Source: Prochlorococcus sp. AG-402-A04 (GTDB lineage: Bacteria; Cyanobacteriota; Cyanobacteriia; PCC-6307; Cyanobiaceae). From it: 64,000 bases of DNA. The notes under the pieces were generated by a model. It did no database searches and was not told the origin of the DNA. It saw only the letters and a program-made list of their open reading frames with translations. The DNA lies in contig QCHG01000006.1 of the NCBI GenBank assembly GCA_003278045.1, positions 1-64,000 on the forward strand. The letters are read 5' to 3'. How positions within the stretch are numbered: position 1 is the first letter of the stretch; every line of letters starts with the position of its first letter. This document shows, piece by piece, positions 20,442-31,283 of this stretch. A program made the translations under genes and the position numbers.

Positions 20442-23093
20442 ATGACATCTCAATTAATTAAAAAAATAGTTACTGGAGATGAAATAAGAAATGCTTTTTT
20501 AAAATTTTACAGTGAAAAATTACATAAAATCATTCCAAGTGCATCTTTGATTCCAGATGATCCTACGGTTATGCTCACAATTGCTGGAATGCTACCTTTT
20601 AAACCAGTTTTTTTAGGTTTAAAAGAAAGACCATCAAAAAGGGCTACATCTAGCCAAAAGTGCATCAGAACAAACGATATAGAAAACGTTGGAGTTACAG
20701 CTAGACACCACACTTTTTTTGAAATGCTTGGTAATTTCTCTTTTGGAGATTATTTTAAACGAGAGGCTATCCAATGGGCTTGGGAATTAGTTACTAATAT
20801 TTATCAACTTTCTGTTGAAAATATAATTGTGAGTGTTTTTCACGAAGACGAAGAGTCTGCAAAAATTTGGAGAGATGAAATTGGTATTCATCCAGATAGG
20901 ATAGTCAAACTAGGTGCGGAAGATAATTTTTGGTCATCTGGCAAAACAGGTCCATGTGGACCTTGTTCAGAACTTTATTATGATTTTCAACCTGAAAAGG
21001 GTCTGCTGAATATTGATTTAGAAGATGGAGAGCGTTTTATTGAATTTTATAATCTTGTTTTTATGCAATATAACCGTGATCCTAATGGAAAATTGACAGA
21101 TTTAAAATTTAAAAATATTGATACAGGAATGGGTCTTGAAAGGATGGCTCAAATACTACAAAAAAAGCAAAATAATTATGAGACAGATTTAATTTTTCCT
21201 ATTATTCAAAAAATTTGTGAGATTGCAAATATTGATTATTTTTCTTCAGATGATAAAAACAAAATTTCTTTAAAAATCATTGGTGATCATACAAGAGCTG
21301 TTATTCATTTAATTTCTGATGGAGTATCAGCAAGTAATCTCGGAAGGGGATATATATTAAGAAGGCTTATTAGAAGAATGGTCAGACATGGCAGATTATT
21401 AGGTATAACAGATGAATTTTTACCTCATATTGCTACTGTCGGAATTAATTTAATGCAAAATAATTATCCTGATTTAAAAAATAATAATGATTTAATTTTG
21501 AATGAGATAAAAATTGAAGAAATAAGATTTAGGGAAACTCTTGAAAGAGGAGAGAAATTGCTAGATGAGTTAATTTCTTCAGGGCAGAAATTAATTTCTG
21601 GTTTTAAAGCTTTTGAACTTTATGATACTTATGGATTTCCTCTAGAACTTACTGTAGAAATTGCTGAAGAACATAGTATCAGTGTAGATGTAAAGGGTTT
21701 TGAAGAAGAAATGAATAAACAAAAAGAGAGAGCTAAAGCGGCTTCAAGTAATATTGATTTGACATTAGAGGGATCATTAGAGCGAGAAATAGATCTTTTT
21801 AACAAAACTGTTTTTAATGGTTATGAGTCACTCCTTTCGGGAGCTGAAATAAAGGGTATATTCTTGGATTCAACATTAGTTAAGGAAGCAAGTGAAGGTC
21901 AGAAAGTTTTAATTGTTCTTGATCAGACAACTTTTTATGGAGAATCTGGCGGGCAAGTTGGTGATATTGGAACGATATTTTCAAACGATGTTGAGGTCTT
22001 GGTTGATAATGTCATGCGAAAGAAAAATGTTTTTTTACATTATGGAACGATTAAAAAAGGAAAATTAACTATTGGACAAAAAGTTAAGACTAATGTTAGC
22101 TCCTCTAATAGAGCTAAGGCTGCTGCAAATCATACAGCTACTCATTTATTACAATCTGCACTTAAATCAGTTATTAATGAAAGTGTTGGACAAAAAGGTT
22201 CATTAGTAGCCTTTAATAAATTACGATTTGACTTTAATTCCTCTAATCCTATTTCTAAAGATCAAATTTCTAAGATTGAGACTTTAGTTAACTCTTGGAT
22301 TATGGAAAATCATGCCCTAGAAATAAAAAATATGTCTAAGAGTGAGGCTCTTGAAAAGGGCGCAATCGCCATGTTTGGAGAAAAATATGATGATGAAGTG
22401 CGAGTTGTTAATGTACCAGGAGTTTCAATGGAACTTTGTGGTGGCACACATGTTCAAACTACATCCGAATTAGGTTCTTTCAAAATAATTAGTGAGGAAG
22501 GAATCTCAGCCGGAGTAAGAAGAATCGAAGCATTATCAGGCCAATCAGCATTAGACTATTTTAGTGATAGAAATGCTTTAGTGAATCAACTAAGTGATTT
22601 GTTAAAAGCCAATCCTAATCAACTTTTTGAAAGGGTTACTAATTTGCAAGTAGAGCTTATTAATAAGAATAAAGAGATAAAAAAAATGAAAGACGAAATT
22701 GCATATTTTAAATACTCTTCTATCAAATCATCCGCAGAAATAGTAAATTCTTTTTCAATTTTAGTAAATCAGATTGATGGCTTAGATGGGAATTCTTTGC
22801 AATCTGCAGCACTTAATTTAACTTCTGATTTGGGAAATAAAGGAATAGTGATTCTTGGTGGAATACCAAATCTAGAAAATAGAAAGTTGTTATTTGTAGT
22901 TTCTTTAGGTGATGATGCTGTAAAAATAGGATTGCATGCAGGTAAATTAATTAATGAGATTGCAAGAATTTGTTCGGGAGGTGGAGGAGGAAAGCCTAAC
23001 TTTGCTCAAGCAGGTGCTAAAGATATTGATAAGTTAAGTGATGCTCTAGAATATGCTAAAAATCATTTGCAAAAAACATTAGAGTCATTCTGA
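20442..23093 (+). CDS. alaS: Alanyl-tRNA synthetase
   Basis: [36 protein letters not shown], editing domain [18 protein letters not shown]. Confidence 0.99.
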   Translation: MTSQLIKKIVTGDEIRNAFLKFYSEKLHKIIPSASLIPDDPTVMLTIAGMLPFKPVFLGLKERPSKRATSSQKCIRTNDIENVGVTARHHTFFEMLGNFSFGDYFKREAIQWAWELVTNIYQLSVENIIVSVFHEDEESAKIWRDEIGIHPDRIVKLGAEDNFWSSGKTGPCGPCSELYYDFQPEKGLLNIDLEDGERFIEFYNLVFMQYNRDPNGKLTDLKFKNIDTGMGLERMAQILQKKQNNYETDLIFPIIQKICEIANIDYFSSDDKNKISLKIIGDHTRAVIHLISDGVSASNLGRGYILRRLIRRMVRHGRLLGITDEFLPHIATVGINLMQNNYPDLKNNNDLILNEIKIEEIRFRETLERGEKLLDELISSGQKLISGFKAFELYDTYGFPLELTVEIAEEHSISVDVKGFEEEMNKQKERAKAASSNIDLTLEGSLEREIDLFNKTVFNGYESLLSGAEIKGIFLDSTLVKEASEGQKVLIVLDQTTFYGESGGQVGDIGTIFSNDVEVLVDNVMRKKNVFLHYGTIKKGKLTIGQKVKTNVSSSNRAKAAANHTATHLLQSALKSVINESVGQKGSLVAFNKLRFDFNSSNPISKDQISKIETLVNSWIMENHALEIKNMSKSEALEKGAIAMFGEKYDDEVRVVNVPGVSMELCGGTHVQTTSELGSFKIISEEGISAGVRRIEALSGQSALDYFSDRNALVNQLSDLLKANPNQLFERVTNLQVELINKNKEIKKMKDEIAYFKYSSIKSSAEIVNSFSILVNQIDGLDGNSLQSAALNLTSDLGNKGIVILGGIPNLENRKLLFVVSLGDDAVKIGLHAGKLINEIARICSGGGGGKPNFAQAGAKDIDKLSDALEYAKNHLQKTLESF

Positions 23094-25031
23094 TAAGTAA
23101 CTACTTTTTCTGAGACTAATTTCGATTTGATCCATTAATTTCCTTGCTTCTTCAATAGTTAATTTTTTTTGATCAATTGCTGATTCAGTATTAATTCTTA
23201 TAGATTCAACCAAAGACGCTGAACTGTAATCTAATAATTGTAAAATTTCAGATTTACTGTCCTCTTTAATAATATTTTTCACCTTATATGAATTATCTTG
23301 ATTTATATCTATATGAACAACGTTTGTACTGCCAAATAAATTGTGCATGTTTCCTAATGCTTCTTGATAGGCTCCAGTCATAAAAATTCCAATTAGATAA
23401 TCTTTATCTTCCTCTGGCTTATGTAAATTTAGTAATGATTTGACTTTTCCATTATCAATAAAATTATTTAGTTTCCCATCTGAATCACAAGTTAAATCTG
23501 CAAAGTTGCCTTTGCAGAAAGGCTCCTCTAAGTGCCTATGTATTGGTACTATTGGAAAAATCTGATTTATTGCCCAGCTATCAGGAATAGATTTAAAGAT
23601 AGATAAATTTGCATAATAAGTTGATGCAAGAGTTTCTGTAATTTCAGATAAATTAGGGTGATTGATTTCATCATTATTCAGGTTATTTGAAATTTCTTTT
23701 GCGCATGCCCAAGTAAGTTCTTCGGCATAAGCTCTTTCTGCCAAACTTAAAAATCCTAATCTAAAAGCGACTAAGCAATCTTCTTTAAACTTTTTTGCAT
23801 CATTCCATAATTCAATTATTTGAGATAAATTTATTTTTTTATTTTTAAGTTTTTTTAATTCATAGAAAGTTTCAAGTAAATTTGAAATTATTAATTGTTG
23901 ATTTTTTTTATCAAAAATTTGTAGTTTGGAACTAACATGGCTTGTTCCTAAGACATTAAAAATCAAAACTGAACAATGACTAATTATTGCTCTTCCACTT
24001 TCTGAGATTATGATTGGATGCTTGATATTATTTAATTCACATGAATCTTTAATAGTTGCAATTACATCGTTAGCGTAATTTTGGAGAGAATAATTAGTAG
24101 ATGTGTTGGAGGAGGTTTTAGTTCCATCAAAATCTATTCCTAACCCTCCCCCAACGTCGATATATTGCATCGGTGCTCCTAGTTTGCATAGTTCAACATA
24201 TATTTGACTCGCTTCTTGTAATGCGTCTTTGATCACAGCAATATCACTTATTTGACTTCCAATATGAAAATGGAGCAATTTCATTTCGTTGATAAGATTT
24301 GCTTCTTTAAGTTCTTTTATTGTCGACATAATTTCTGGGATTGATAATCCAAATTTGGAATTATCTCCAATAGATTTACCCCACCTACCACTACTTTTAC
24401 TTGATAACTTTGCTCTAATTCCTATTAATGGAGTCGCGTTAAGTTCTTGAACTGCTTGAATAATTCTTTTTACCTCATCTCGTTGTTCAATAACTATTAT
24501 TGGATTTTTGCCGAGTTTTCTCGCCAAAGTAGCAATCTCAATATATTTTTTATCTTTATATCCGTTGCATATCAATAATGAATTTTGGTTTTCAAGAAGT
24601 GCAAGGCCAATTAATAGTTCTGATTTACTTCCTACTTCTAAACCAAAATTCCATTTGCTACCAAACTCTATTATCTTTTCTAGGACATTCTTCTGTTGAT
24701 TACATTTGACAGGAAAAACCCCTTGATAAATGTTCTTATATTTATAGGTTTTTATTGCTTTTAAAAAAGAGTCATGTAGTGCATTGATGCGATCTTTTAA
24801 GATATCATTAAATCTTATGATTAATGGAGGATTTATTTCTCTACTTTTAAGTTCTTTGACAAGCCTAAAAAGATCAATCTTATTTTCAGATTTTATATCT
24901 TTAGTTACTGATATATTTCCTTTGGAATTTATAGAAAAATATTTATCTCCCCATTTGTCTATGTTATAAGTCGAAATACTATCTTCAATAGTCCAAATAT
25001 TCTTTAATTTTTTCGGCTCAAAATTGGTCAA
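23085..25031 (-). CDS. speA: Biosynthetic arginine decarboxylase
   Basis: [20 protein letters not shown] site, [33 protein letters not shown]-terminal [18 protein letters not shown]. Confidence 0.97.
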   Translation of the reverse strand: MTNFEPKKLKNIWTIEDSISTYNIDKWGDKYFSINSKGNISVTKDIKSENKIDLFRLVKELKSREINPPLIIRFNDILKDRINALHDSFLKAIKTYKYKNIYQGVFPVKCNQQKNVLEKIIEFGSKWNFGLEVGSKSELLIGLALLENQNSLLICNGYKDKKYIEIATLARKLGKNPIIVIEQRDEVKRIIQAVQELNATPLIGIRAKLSSKSSGRWGKSIGDNSKFGLSIPEIMSTIKELKEANLINEMKLLHFHIGSQISDIAVIKDALQEASQIYVELCKLGAPMQYIDVGGGLGIDFDGTKTSSNTSTNYSLQNYANDVIATIKDSCELNNIKHPIIISESGRAIISHCSVLIFNVLGTSHVSSKLQIFDKKNQQLIISNLLETFYELKKLKNKKINLSQIIELWNDAKKFKEDCLVAFRLGFLSLAERAYAEELTWACAKEISNNLNNDEINHPNLSEITETLASTYYANLSIFKSIPDSWAINQIFPIVPIHRHLEEPFCKGNFADLTCDSDGKLNNFIDNGKVKSLLNLHKPEEDKDYLIGIFMTGAYQEALGNMHNLFGSTNVVHIDINQDNSYKVKNIIKEDSKSEILQLLDYSSASLVESIRINTESAIDQKKLTIEEARKLMDQIEISLRKSSYLSE

Positions 25032-25153
25032 TTTATGTCTTAGTGATTAATAAATGTTTTTGAAAATAACTCAAAACAATATCTTTTATTTTAATGATTA
25101 CTTGCCAAGTTACCACCCAAAAGTTGAATATACATAGAGTGATTATTAACTAA

Positions 25154-25612
25154 ATGACCAAAGAGAGAACCTTTATTGCAATTAAACCAGATGGAGTTCA
25201 AAGAGGATATGTTGCTGAGATTATTGGCAGATTTGAAAAAAAAGGATTTAAATTGGTTGGATTAAAGCAATTAATTCCTTCAAAAGAACTTGCTCAAAAT
25301 CATTATGGAGTACATAGAGAAAGACCCTTTTTTGGTGATTTAGTAGACTTTATTTCAAGTGGTCCTGTTGTAGCAATGGTGTGGGAAGGCGAAGGAGTTA
25401 TTTTGAGTGCTAGAAAACTAATAGGGGCGACAAAACCTTTGGAAGCAGAGCCTGGAACAATTAGAGGTGATTTAGCTATTGATATTGGCAGGAATATTAT
25501 TCATGGTTCTGATGGAGAAGATACAGCAAAATTTGAAATTGATCTTTGGTTTAACGAAGAGGAATTATGTGAGTGGGAAAATTCTGATTCGAAATGGCGA
25601 TCTGAAAATTAA
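25154..25612 (+). CDS. ndk: Nucleoside diphosphate kinase
   Basis: [43 protein letters not shown] active site. Confidence 0.98.
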   Translation: MTKERTFIAIKPDGVQRGYVAEIIGRFEKKGFKLVGLKQLIPSKELAQNHYGVHRERPFFGDLVDFISSGPVVAMVWEGEGVILSARKLIGATKPLEAEPGTIRGDLAIDIGRNIIHGSDGEDTAKFEIDLWFNEEELCEWENSDSKWRSEN

Positions 25613-25615
25613 AAT

Positions 25616-26725
25616 TTAAATCGCAAATCTATCTAAACTAAATTTTTCTAAAAAGCTTTTTTCTATTTCTTTGAGATTTTTATTTTGAACTATTTTCAAA
25701 AGAAGATCACTTGTTATTGCAGAAAATAACACTCCATTTCTGTAATGTCCTGTAGCTATAAAAAGATTTTCAATTTTTGATTTTCCAATTATTGGTTTTA
25801 GATCTGGTGTGCAAGGCCTAAATCCCCACCAATGTTCCATTTGCGGCCAATTAATAGCTTCTGGTAATAAGGAGCGAATGCCTTCTTGTAGTTGTTGTAT
25901 TCCATTAGGAGTATTACCCTGATTAAATTTTGAATCTTTTTCAACTGTCGCCCCAACTATAATAAGTCCATCATCACGCGGAACTAGATAAGTTTTTGGA
26001 CCAAAAATAACTCTTTTCAAAAAATTTGTTGGACCTTGTATTGATAGCATTTGTCCCTTGACAGGAAAGACTGGAATCTTATTAAAAATTTTTTTACTCC
26101 AAGCACCACTGCATATAATTGCTTTTTCGCAGTTTATTTTTTTTATTTCCCCAGTCGCACATAAAACTGTTGCACCTGTAATTTTGTTTTTTTCGAATGT
26201 CAAATCCTCTACTTCTGATCCCTCTTGAAATTCGACTCCATGCAAGGAGCATGCTCTCTCAAGAGCACGCATCAGTCTTCTTCGGTTATCTATTTGACCA
26301 TCTTGTTCAAAAAGTAAACCATGTTTCCAAATAGAATTTATTCCATTAATTTCTGTTTGAAGATCTTTGTGATTTAAATATTTTCCATATTCATAAGTGG
26401 GAAACTCTTCAAGATCTTGTTTATTTTTAAAAGGAACTACTATGCCACATTTTTTTAAACCGCATTTAATATTACTATCTTGTTCAATACTTTTTATCCA
26501 CTTTGGAATTAGACTTTGACTTTCTTGGCCAAATTTAAGTAATTCATCTTCGAGCCCTTCGGCATGAGTAGCTAACATTCCTGCAGCAACAAACCCAGCT
26601 GATTCATTTCTATTTTTGCTTAAAACTAAAACTTTGAAATTATTTCTTGCAAATTCATAAGCAATAGATAAACCAACAAGTCCACCTCCAATAATTAATA
26701 TTGAATTGTTTGTTTCTTGTGTCAT
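25616..26725 (-). CDS. thiO: Glycine oxidase / FAD-dependent amine oxidase
   Basis: ILIIGGGLVGLSIAYEFAR, GFVAAGMLA, HWWGFRPCTPDLKPIIG, GHYRNGVLFSAITSDLL. Confidence 0.85.
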   Translation of the reverse strand: MTQETNNSILIIGGGLVGLSIAYEFARNNFKVLVLSKNRNESAGFVAAGMLATHAEGLEDELLKFGQESQSLIPKWIKSIEQDSNIKCGLKKCGIVVPFKNKQDLEEFPTYEYGKYLNHKDLQTEINGINSIWKHGLLFEQDGQIDNRRRLMRALERACSLHGVEFQEGSEVEDLTFEKNKITGATVLCATGEIKKINCEKAIICSGAWSKKIFNKIPVFPVKGQMLSIQGPTNFLKRVIFGPKTYLVPRDDGLIIVGATVEKDSKFNQGNTPNGIQQLQEGIRSLLPEAINWPQMEHWWGFRPCTPDLKPIIGKSKIENLFIATGHYRNGVLFSAITSDLLLKIVQNKNLKEIEKSFLEKFSLDRFAI

Positions 26726-26804
26726 TTAATAATTAATATTTTTATTTGTGTTTTGGTCATCTTTTCCTTTATATCCAATAATATTAATAAAGAGACTTTT
26801 GATA

Positions 26805-28277
26805 ATGAAAAATTTGGAATCTTGGGAAGCTGTGATTGGTTTAGAAACTCATGTACAGCTTAATACGAAAAGTAAAATATTCACATCTGCTTCAACAGCT
26901 TTTGGTGATAAACCTAATACGCATATAGATCCTGTAGTTTGTGGGTTACCAGGAACTCTGCCAGTTTTGAATCAGACTGTTCTTGAGTATGCTGTAAAAA
27001 CTTCCTTAGCATTAAATTTAAATGTTGCAGAACATTGTAAATTTGATAGAAAACAATATTTTTATCCTGATCTGCCTAAAAATTATCAAATTTCGCAATT
27101 TGATGAGCCATTAGCTGAAAATGGTTGGTTAGAGGTTGAAATAATTGAAAAGGATAAAGAACCTTATATCAAAAAAATTGGAATAGAAAGGCTACATATG
27201 GAAGAAGACGCAGGAAAATTAGTCCATTCAGGTAGTGATAGATTAGCTGGCTCTAAGTACTCTTTAGTCGATTACAATCGTGCCGGAATAGCACTTTGTG
27301 AGATTGTAAGTAAACCAGATATTAGATCAGGTAAAGAGGCTTCTGAATATGCTTCAGAGATTAGAAGAACAGTTAGATATCTAGGAGTATCAGACGGAAA
27401 TATGCAAGAGGGTTCATTACGCTGTGATGTCAATATTTCAGTTAGAAAAGGACCTAATGCTCCTTTTGGTACCAAAGTGGAAATAAAAAATATGAATTCA
27501 TTTTCTGCAATTCAAAAGGCTTGTGATTATGAAATAGCTAGACAAATAGAAGTTTATGAAAATGGAGGAAAAATTTTCCAAGAAACAAGGTTATGGGATG
27601 AAGCTAAGCAATTAACTAAAAGTATGAGATTAAAAGAGGGTAGCAGTGACTATAGATATTTTCCTGATCCTGACTTAGGACCAATTGAAATAACAAAATC
27701 CCAACAAGAGATATGGTTTAAAGAACTACCAGAATTACCTCCAAAGAAAAGAAATAAATATGTAAGTCAATTTGGGTTGTCTGCATATGATGCAAGGGTA
27801 ATTTCTGATGAAATAAGCATGGCAAACTTTTTTGAAGAAACAGTAGCAAATGGTGCCGAGGCTAAACTAGCTTCAAATTGGGTAACAAGTGATATTGTGG
27901 GCTATTTAAAATCAAATAAACTAAGTTTTAGTGAATTAAAGCTTAGTCCTGAAAATCTTGCTGAAATGATTAGCATGATTTCAAAAAATATAATTAGTGG
28001 AAAAATTGCAAAAGAAATTTTACCTGAACTTATTCAAAAAAATGTTTCTCCGAAAAAATTAGTTGAAGAAAAAGGGTTGGCAATGATATCTGATTCTTCC
28101 AGTATTTTACCAATAATTGATGAACTTATAAATGAACATCCAAATGAAGTTCAAGCATTTAAAAATGGTAAAACTAAGTTACTTGGTTTTTTTGTTGGTC
28201 AACTTATGAAAAGAACTAAAGGTAAAGCTGACCCGAAACTTGCAAATAAACTTCTTATGGAAAAATTGAATAGCTAA
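26805..28277 (+). CDS. gatB: Aspartyl/glutamyl-tRNA amidotransferase subunit B
   Basis: WEAVIGLETHVQLNTKSKIF, VVCGLPGTLPVLN, RYFPDPDLGP; start at internal ATG 26805. Confidence 0.97.
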   Translation: MKNLESWEAVIGLETHVQLNTKSKIFTSASTAFGDKPNTHIDPVVCGLPGTLPVLNQTVLEYAVKTSLALNLNVAEHCKFDRKQYFYPDLPKNYQISQFDEPLAENGWLEVEIIEKDKEPYIKKIGIERLHMEEDAGKLVHSGSDRLAGSKYSLVDYNRAGIALCEIVSKPDIRSGKEASEYASEIRRTVRYLGVSDGNMQEGSLRCDVNISVRKGPNAPFGTKVEIKNMNSFSAIQKACDYEIARQIEVYENGGKIFQETRLWDEAKQLTKSMRLKEGSSDYRYFPDPDLGPIEITKSQQEIWFKELPELPPKKRNKYVSQFGLSAYDARVISDEISMANFFEETVANGAEAKLASNWVTSDIVGYLKSNKLSFSELKLSPENLAEMISMISKNIISGKIAKEILPELIQKNVSPKKLVEEKGLAMISDSSSILPIIDELINEHPNEVQAFKNGKTKLLGFFVGQLMKRTKGKADPKLANKLLMEKLNS

Positions 28278-28280
28278 AGT

Positions 28281-28907
28281 TTAAAGAAGCTCTTTTATTG
28301 TATTGATCCATTTATTTTGATCATCAGAATTATCTAAAATAATATTTGAAAATTTTCTTTTTTTTTCAAAACTTAATTGAAAATTTATTAATTCATATGC
28401 TTCTTTTTCGCTAATTTTATCTCTTGTGATAAGTCTTTTTTTTTGCAGTTCTTTAGGACATTTAACTAACCATATTTCAGTGCAAATATCTTCAAATTTT
28501 GCTTCAAATAATAATGGAATAACCAATATTATGGTTTGATTATTTTTGTATTGACTGCATTCTTCTATCATTTTTTCTTTAATTAAGGGGTGAAGCAGTT
28601 TTTCAATCCATTCTTTGCTGTCTGAATTTTTAAAAATAATTTTCCTTAAAAGTTTTCTGTTTATTTCCCTTTCTGAGTTGTTTTTATTATCAATAATTTT
28701 ATTTCCAAAATAATTTAAAATTTTCTTATATCCATATGTGTTTGGTTTGATTAATTCTCTTGATAAATGATCTGCATCTAATATTGGAATATTTTTATAT
28801 TTTCTAATGTAATTAGTTATTGTTGACTTCCCACTTGCAATACCTCCTGTCAAACCAATTCTTCTTTGTTTGTTTTTTGATTTTTGAAGAATATCCATAT
28901 ATTTCAT
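28281..28907 (-). CDS. coaE: Dephospho-CoA kinase
   Basis: RRIGLTGGIASGKSTITNYI P-loop, DADHLSREL, VIPLLFEA; start chosen at internal ATG so it does not overlap argJ. Confidence 0.92.
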   Translation of the reverse strand: MKYMDILQKSKNKQRRIGLTGGIASGKSTITNYIRKYKNIPILDADHLSRELIKPNTYGYKKILNYFGNKIIDNKNNSEREINRKLLRKIIFKNSDSKEWIEKLLHPLIKEKMIEECSQYKNNQTIILVIPLLFEAKFEDICTEIWLVKCPKELQKKRLITRDKISEKEAYELINFQLSFEKKRKFSNIILDNSDDQNKWINTIKELL

Positions 28908-28974
28908 AATAATATAATTACTTAGTTTCTTTAGTATTAAAGAGTAGTTAGTATGAATTAAAATACCAAAAAGT

Positions 28975-30216
28975 TTGAGCCAGTTAGATTCCAATTGGTC
29001 GTTCGTTGATGACAGTAAGGTTACTACACCCGAGGGGTTTCATTTTGCTGGGATATCTGCTGGATTAAAAGCCTCTAATAAAAAAGATTTAGCACTAATA
29101 CTTGCTCCAGAAGGAAGTATTTTTAGTGGGATGTTTACCCAATCAATAGTTCGCGCTTCTTGTGTGGATATTTGTGAGGAAAGGATTAAAAAAACTTCAG
29201 GTTTTGTACGAGCAATACTAATTAATTCTGGACAAGCGAATGCATGTACAGGAATTCTTGGAATTCAACATTTTCAAATTGCTACAGGAAAGATTGCGGA
29301 ACTTTTAGGAATAAAAGAAGAAGAAGTTTTAATGTGTTCAACTGGTGTAATTGGTGTTCCAATTCAAATAAATGATTTAATAAAAAATTTACCGAATTTA
29401 GTTAGTGATTTAAAGAGTAATAATTTTCAAAATGCAGCAGAAGCAATTTTAACTACTGATTTGACTTTGAAAAAAGTTTTAATAGAGACGACTATTCAAG
29501 GTAGAAAAATAAAAATAGCAGGATTTGCAAAAGGTTCAGGAATGATTTACCCAAATATGGCTACAATGCTTGCTTTTCTAACATGTGATGCAGGTATTCA
29601 AAAAGAAGAATGGGACAAAATGATTGCTATTGCCGTTAAAAAATCTTTTAATGCAATATCAGTTGATGGAGAGACAAGCACAAATGATTCTTTTGTTGGA
29701 ATAAATGCAGGAGAAAAAATTGAAAAAAGGTTTTTTCCAATTATCCAAAAAGGGATTGATATTGTATGTCAAAACTTGGCAAAAAATATTGCAAGGGATG
29801 GAGAGGGAGCAAATTGTTTATTAGAAGTTATTGTTCAAGGAGCAAAAAATACTGATGATGCAATTATACTCGCGAAATCTATTTGTAATTCTGCCTTAGT
29901 AAAAACTGCTGTACATGGTTGTGATCCTAATTGGGGAAGAATCATTTCTGCTGCAGGTAATTCTGGAGTTAAATTTGACTTGAATGAAGTTGACTTATAT
30001 ATAGGAAACGCTCAGATTTTGGAAAACGGTAAGTTAAAAAAATATGATCCACAAGAAGTCACAGAATATATTAAGTCCAGAATGAAAGGTAAATATTTAG
30101 TAGATGATATTGTAAAAATTATGATTAATATAAATTCTGGCGAATCGAAAGGCACAGCTTGGGGGTGCGATCTTTCGAAAAAGTATGTTGAAATAAATAG
30201 CGAATATACTACTTGA
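28975..30216 (+). CDS. argJ: Bifunctional glutamate N-acetyltransferase/amino-acid acetyltransferase
   Basis: TTG start; GFAKGSGMIYPNMATMLAFLTCDA autoprocessing site, VDGETSTNDS, GCDPNWGRI. Confidence 0.97.
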   Translation: MSQLDSNWSFVDDSKVTTPEGFHFAGISAGLKASNKKDLALILAPEGSIFSGMFTQSIVRASCVDICEERIKKTSGFVRAILINSGQANACTGILGIQHFQIATGKIAELLGIKEEEVLMCSTGVIGVPIQINDLIKNLPNLVSDLKSNNFQNAAEAILTTDLTLKKVLIETTIQGRKIKIAGFAKGSGMIYPNMATMLAFLTCDAGIQKEEWDKMIAIAVKKSFNAISVDGETSTNDSFVGINAGEKIEKRFFPIIQKGIDIVCQNLAKNIARDGEGANCLLEVIVQGAKNTDDAIILAKSICNSALVKTAVHGCDPNWGRIISAAGNSGVKFDLNEVDLYIGNAQILENGKLKKYDPQEVTEYIKSRMKGKYLVDDIVKIMININSGESKGTAWGCDLSKKYVEINSEYTT

Positions 30217-30340
30217 CCTCAAACTATAGTCATATCAGTTGATTACAGAGATTATAAAAATCATGTACCATAAATATAACACTAGATTTCCACATAAAAT
30301 TTTAAATCTTATTCTTGATTAATTTTTCATAAAAGCAACA

Positions 30341-30592
30341 TTACCAAATAAAACCAATATCATTTAATTCTTTAATTTTTTCTGGTGTAAGTTTATCTTT
30401 TCTACGTCTAGTATTTGCTACCCATAAACCAATTTTATTAAAACTCTGAGGTACCTTTGTATGTCCATATTCTTCCTTAAATTGTTTGAGAAGAGTTATA
30501 TTCTCATTCCATAAGTAAGATGCTACATTCCAAATAAAACCGATTTCATCTAATTCTTGAATTTGTTCTGGTGTAAGTTTATCTTTTCTACT
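30341..30592 (-). pseudogene. Out-of-frame 3' remnant of the upstream helicase gene (final helicase-associated repeats)
   Basis: Reverse frame reads RKDKLTPEQIQELDEIGFIWNVASYLWNENITLLKQFKEEYGHTKVPQSFNKIGLWVANTRRRKDKLTPEKIKELNDIGFIW*; separated from ORF 30597..33224 by a 2-nt frame difference. Confidence 0.8.
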
Positions 30593-31283
30593 TCAATTAC
30601 TCTACCCAACCACCAAATTTAGATTCTTTAGTAGGTACATTCGTGTGTCCGTGATTTTCTTTAAATTGTTTGAGAAGAGTTATATTCTCATTCCATAAGT
30701 AGGATTTTAAATCTTTAATAAAACCGATTTCATCTAATTCTTGAATTTGTTCTGGTGTAAGTTTTTTTTGATCATTTCTGATTTTACTTATCCATTTGCC
30801 AATAATTTTTTCACCATAGGGAACATTTGTATGTCCATTTTTAATTTTAAATTTTTTTAAAAGATCGATATTTCTTTTCCATAAGTATGATGTAGGGTCC
30901 CAAATAAAACCGATTTCATCTAATTTTTGAATTTGTTCTGGTGTAAGTCTATCTTTTCTAAATCTTTGACTATCTACCCATGAACCAAGTTTGCCAGAAC
31001 CATGAGGAACATTCGTGTGTCCGTGATTTTCTTTAAATTGTTTAAGAAGTGTTATTTGTTCGTTCCAGAAGTAGGACGCGGGATCCCATATAAAACCGAT
31101 ATTATCTAATAATTTTATTTTTTCTGGACTTATTGTATCTTTTCTTCTTCTAATATTTGCTACCCATGTGCCAAGTTTTCCAAAATCCTGAGGTACTTTC
31201 GTATCACCATGTTTTTCTTTGTAGTTTAATAATTCTCCATAATTTTCCATCCACAGTTCTGAAGTATTTTCTACTAATAAAGT
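30341..31283 (-). repeat. Tandem 186-bp (62-aa) helicase-associated repeats, about 5 units
   Basis: Equivalent 'accga/accaa' positions at 30355, 30541, 30725, 30911, 31097: spacings 186, 184, 186, 186. Confidence 0.9.

Noticed and set aside
30341-31283. Regular repeats considered as CRISPR array
   Set aside because: 186-bp units are in-frame protein-coding HA repeats, not short repeat-spacer units
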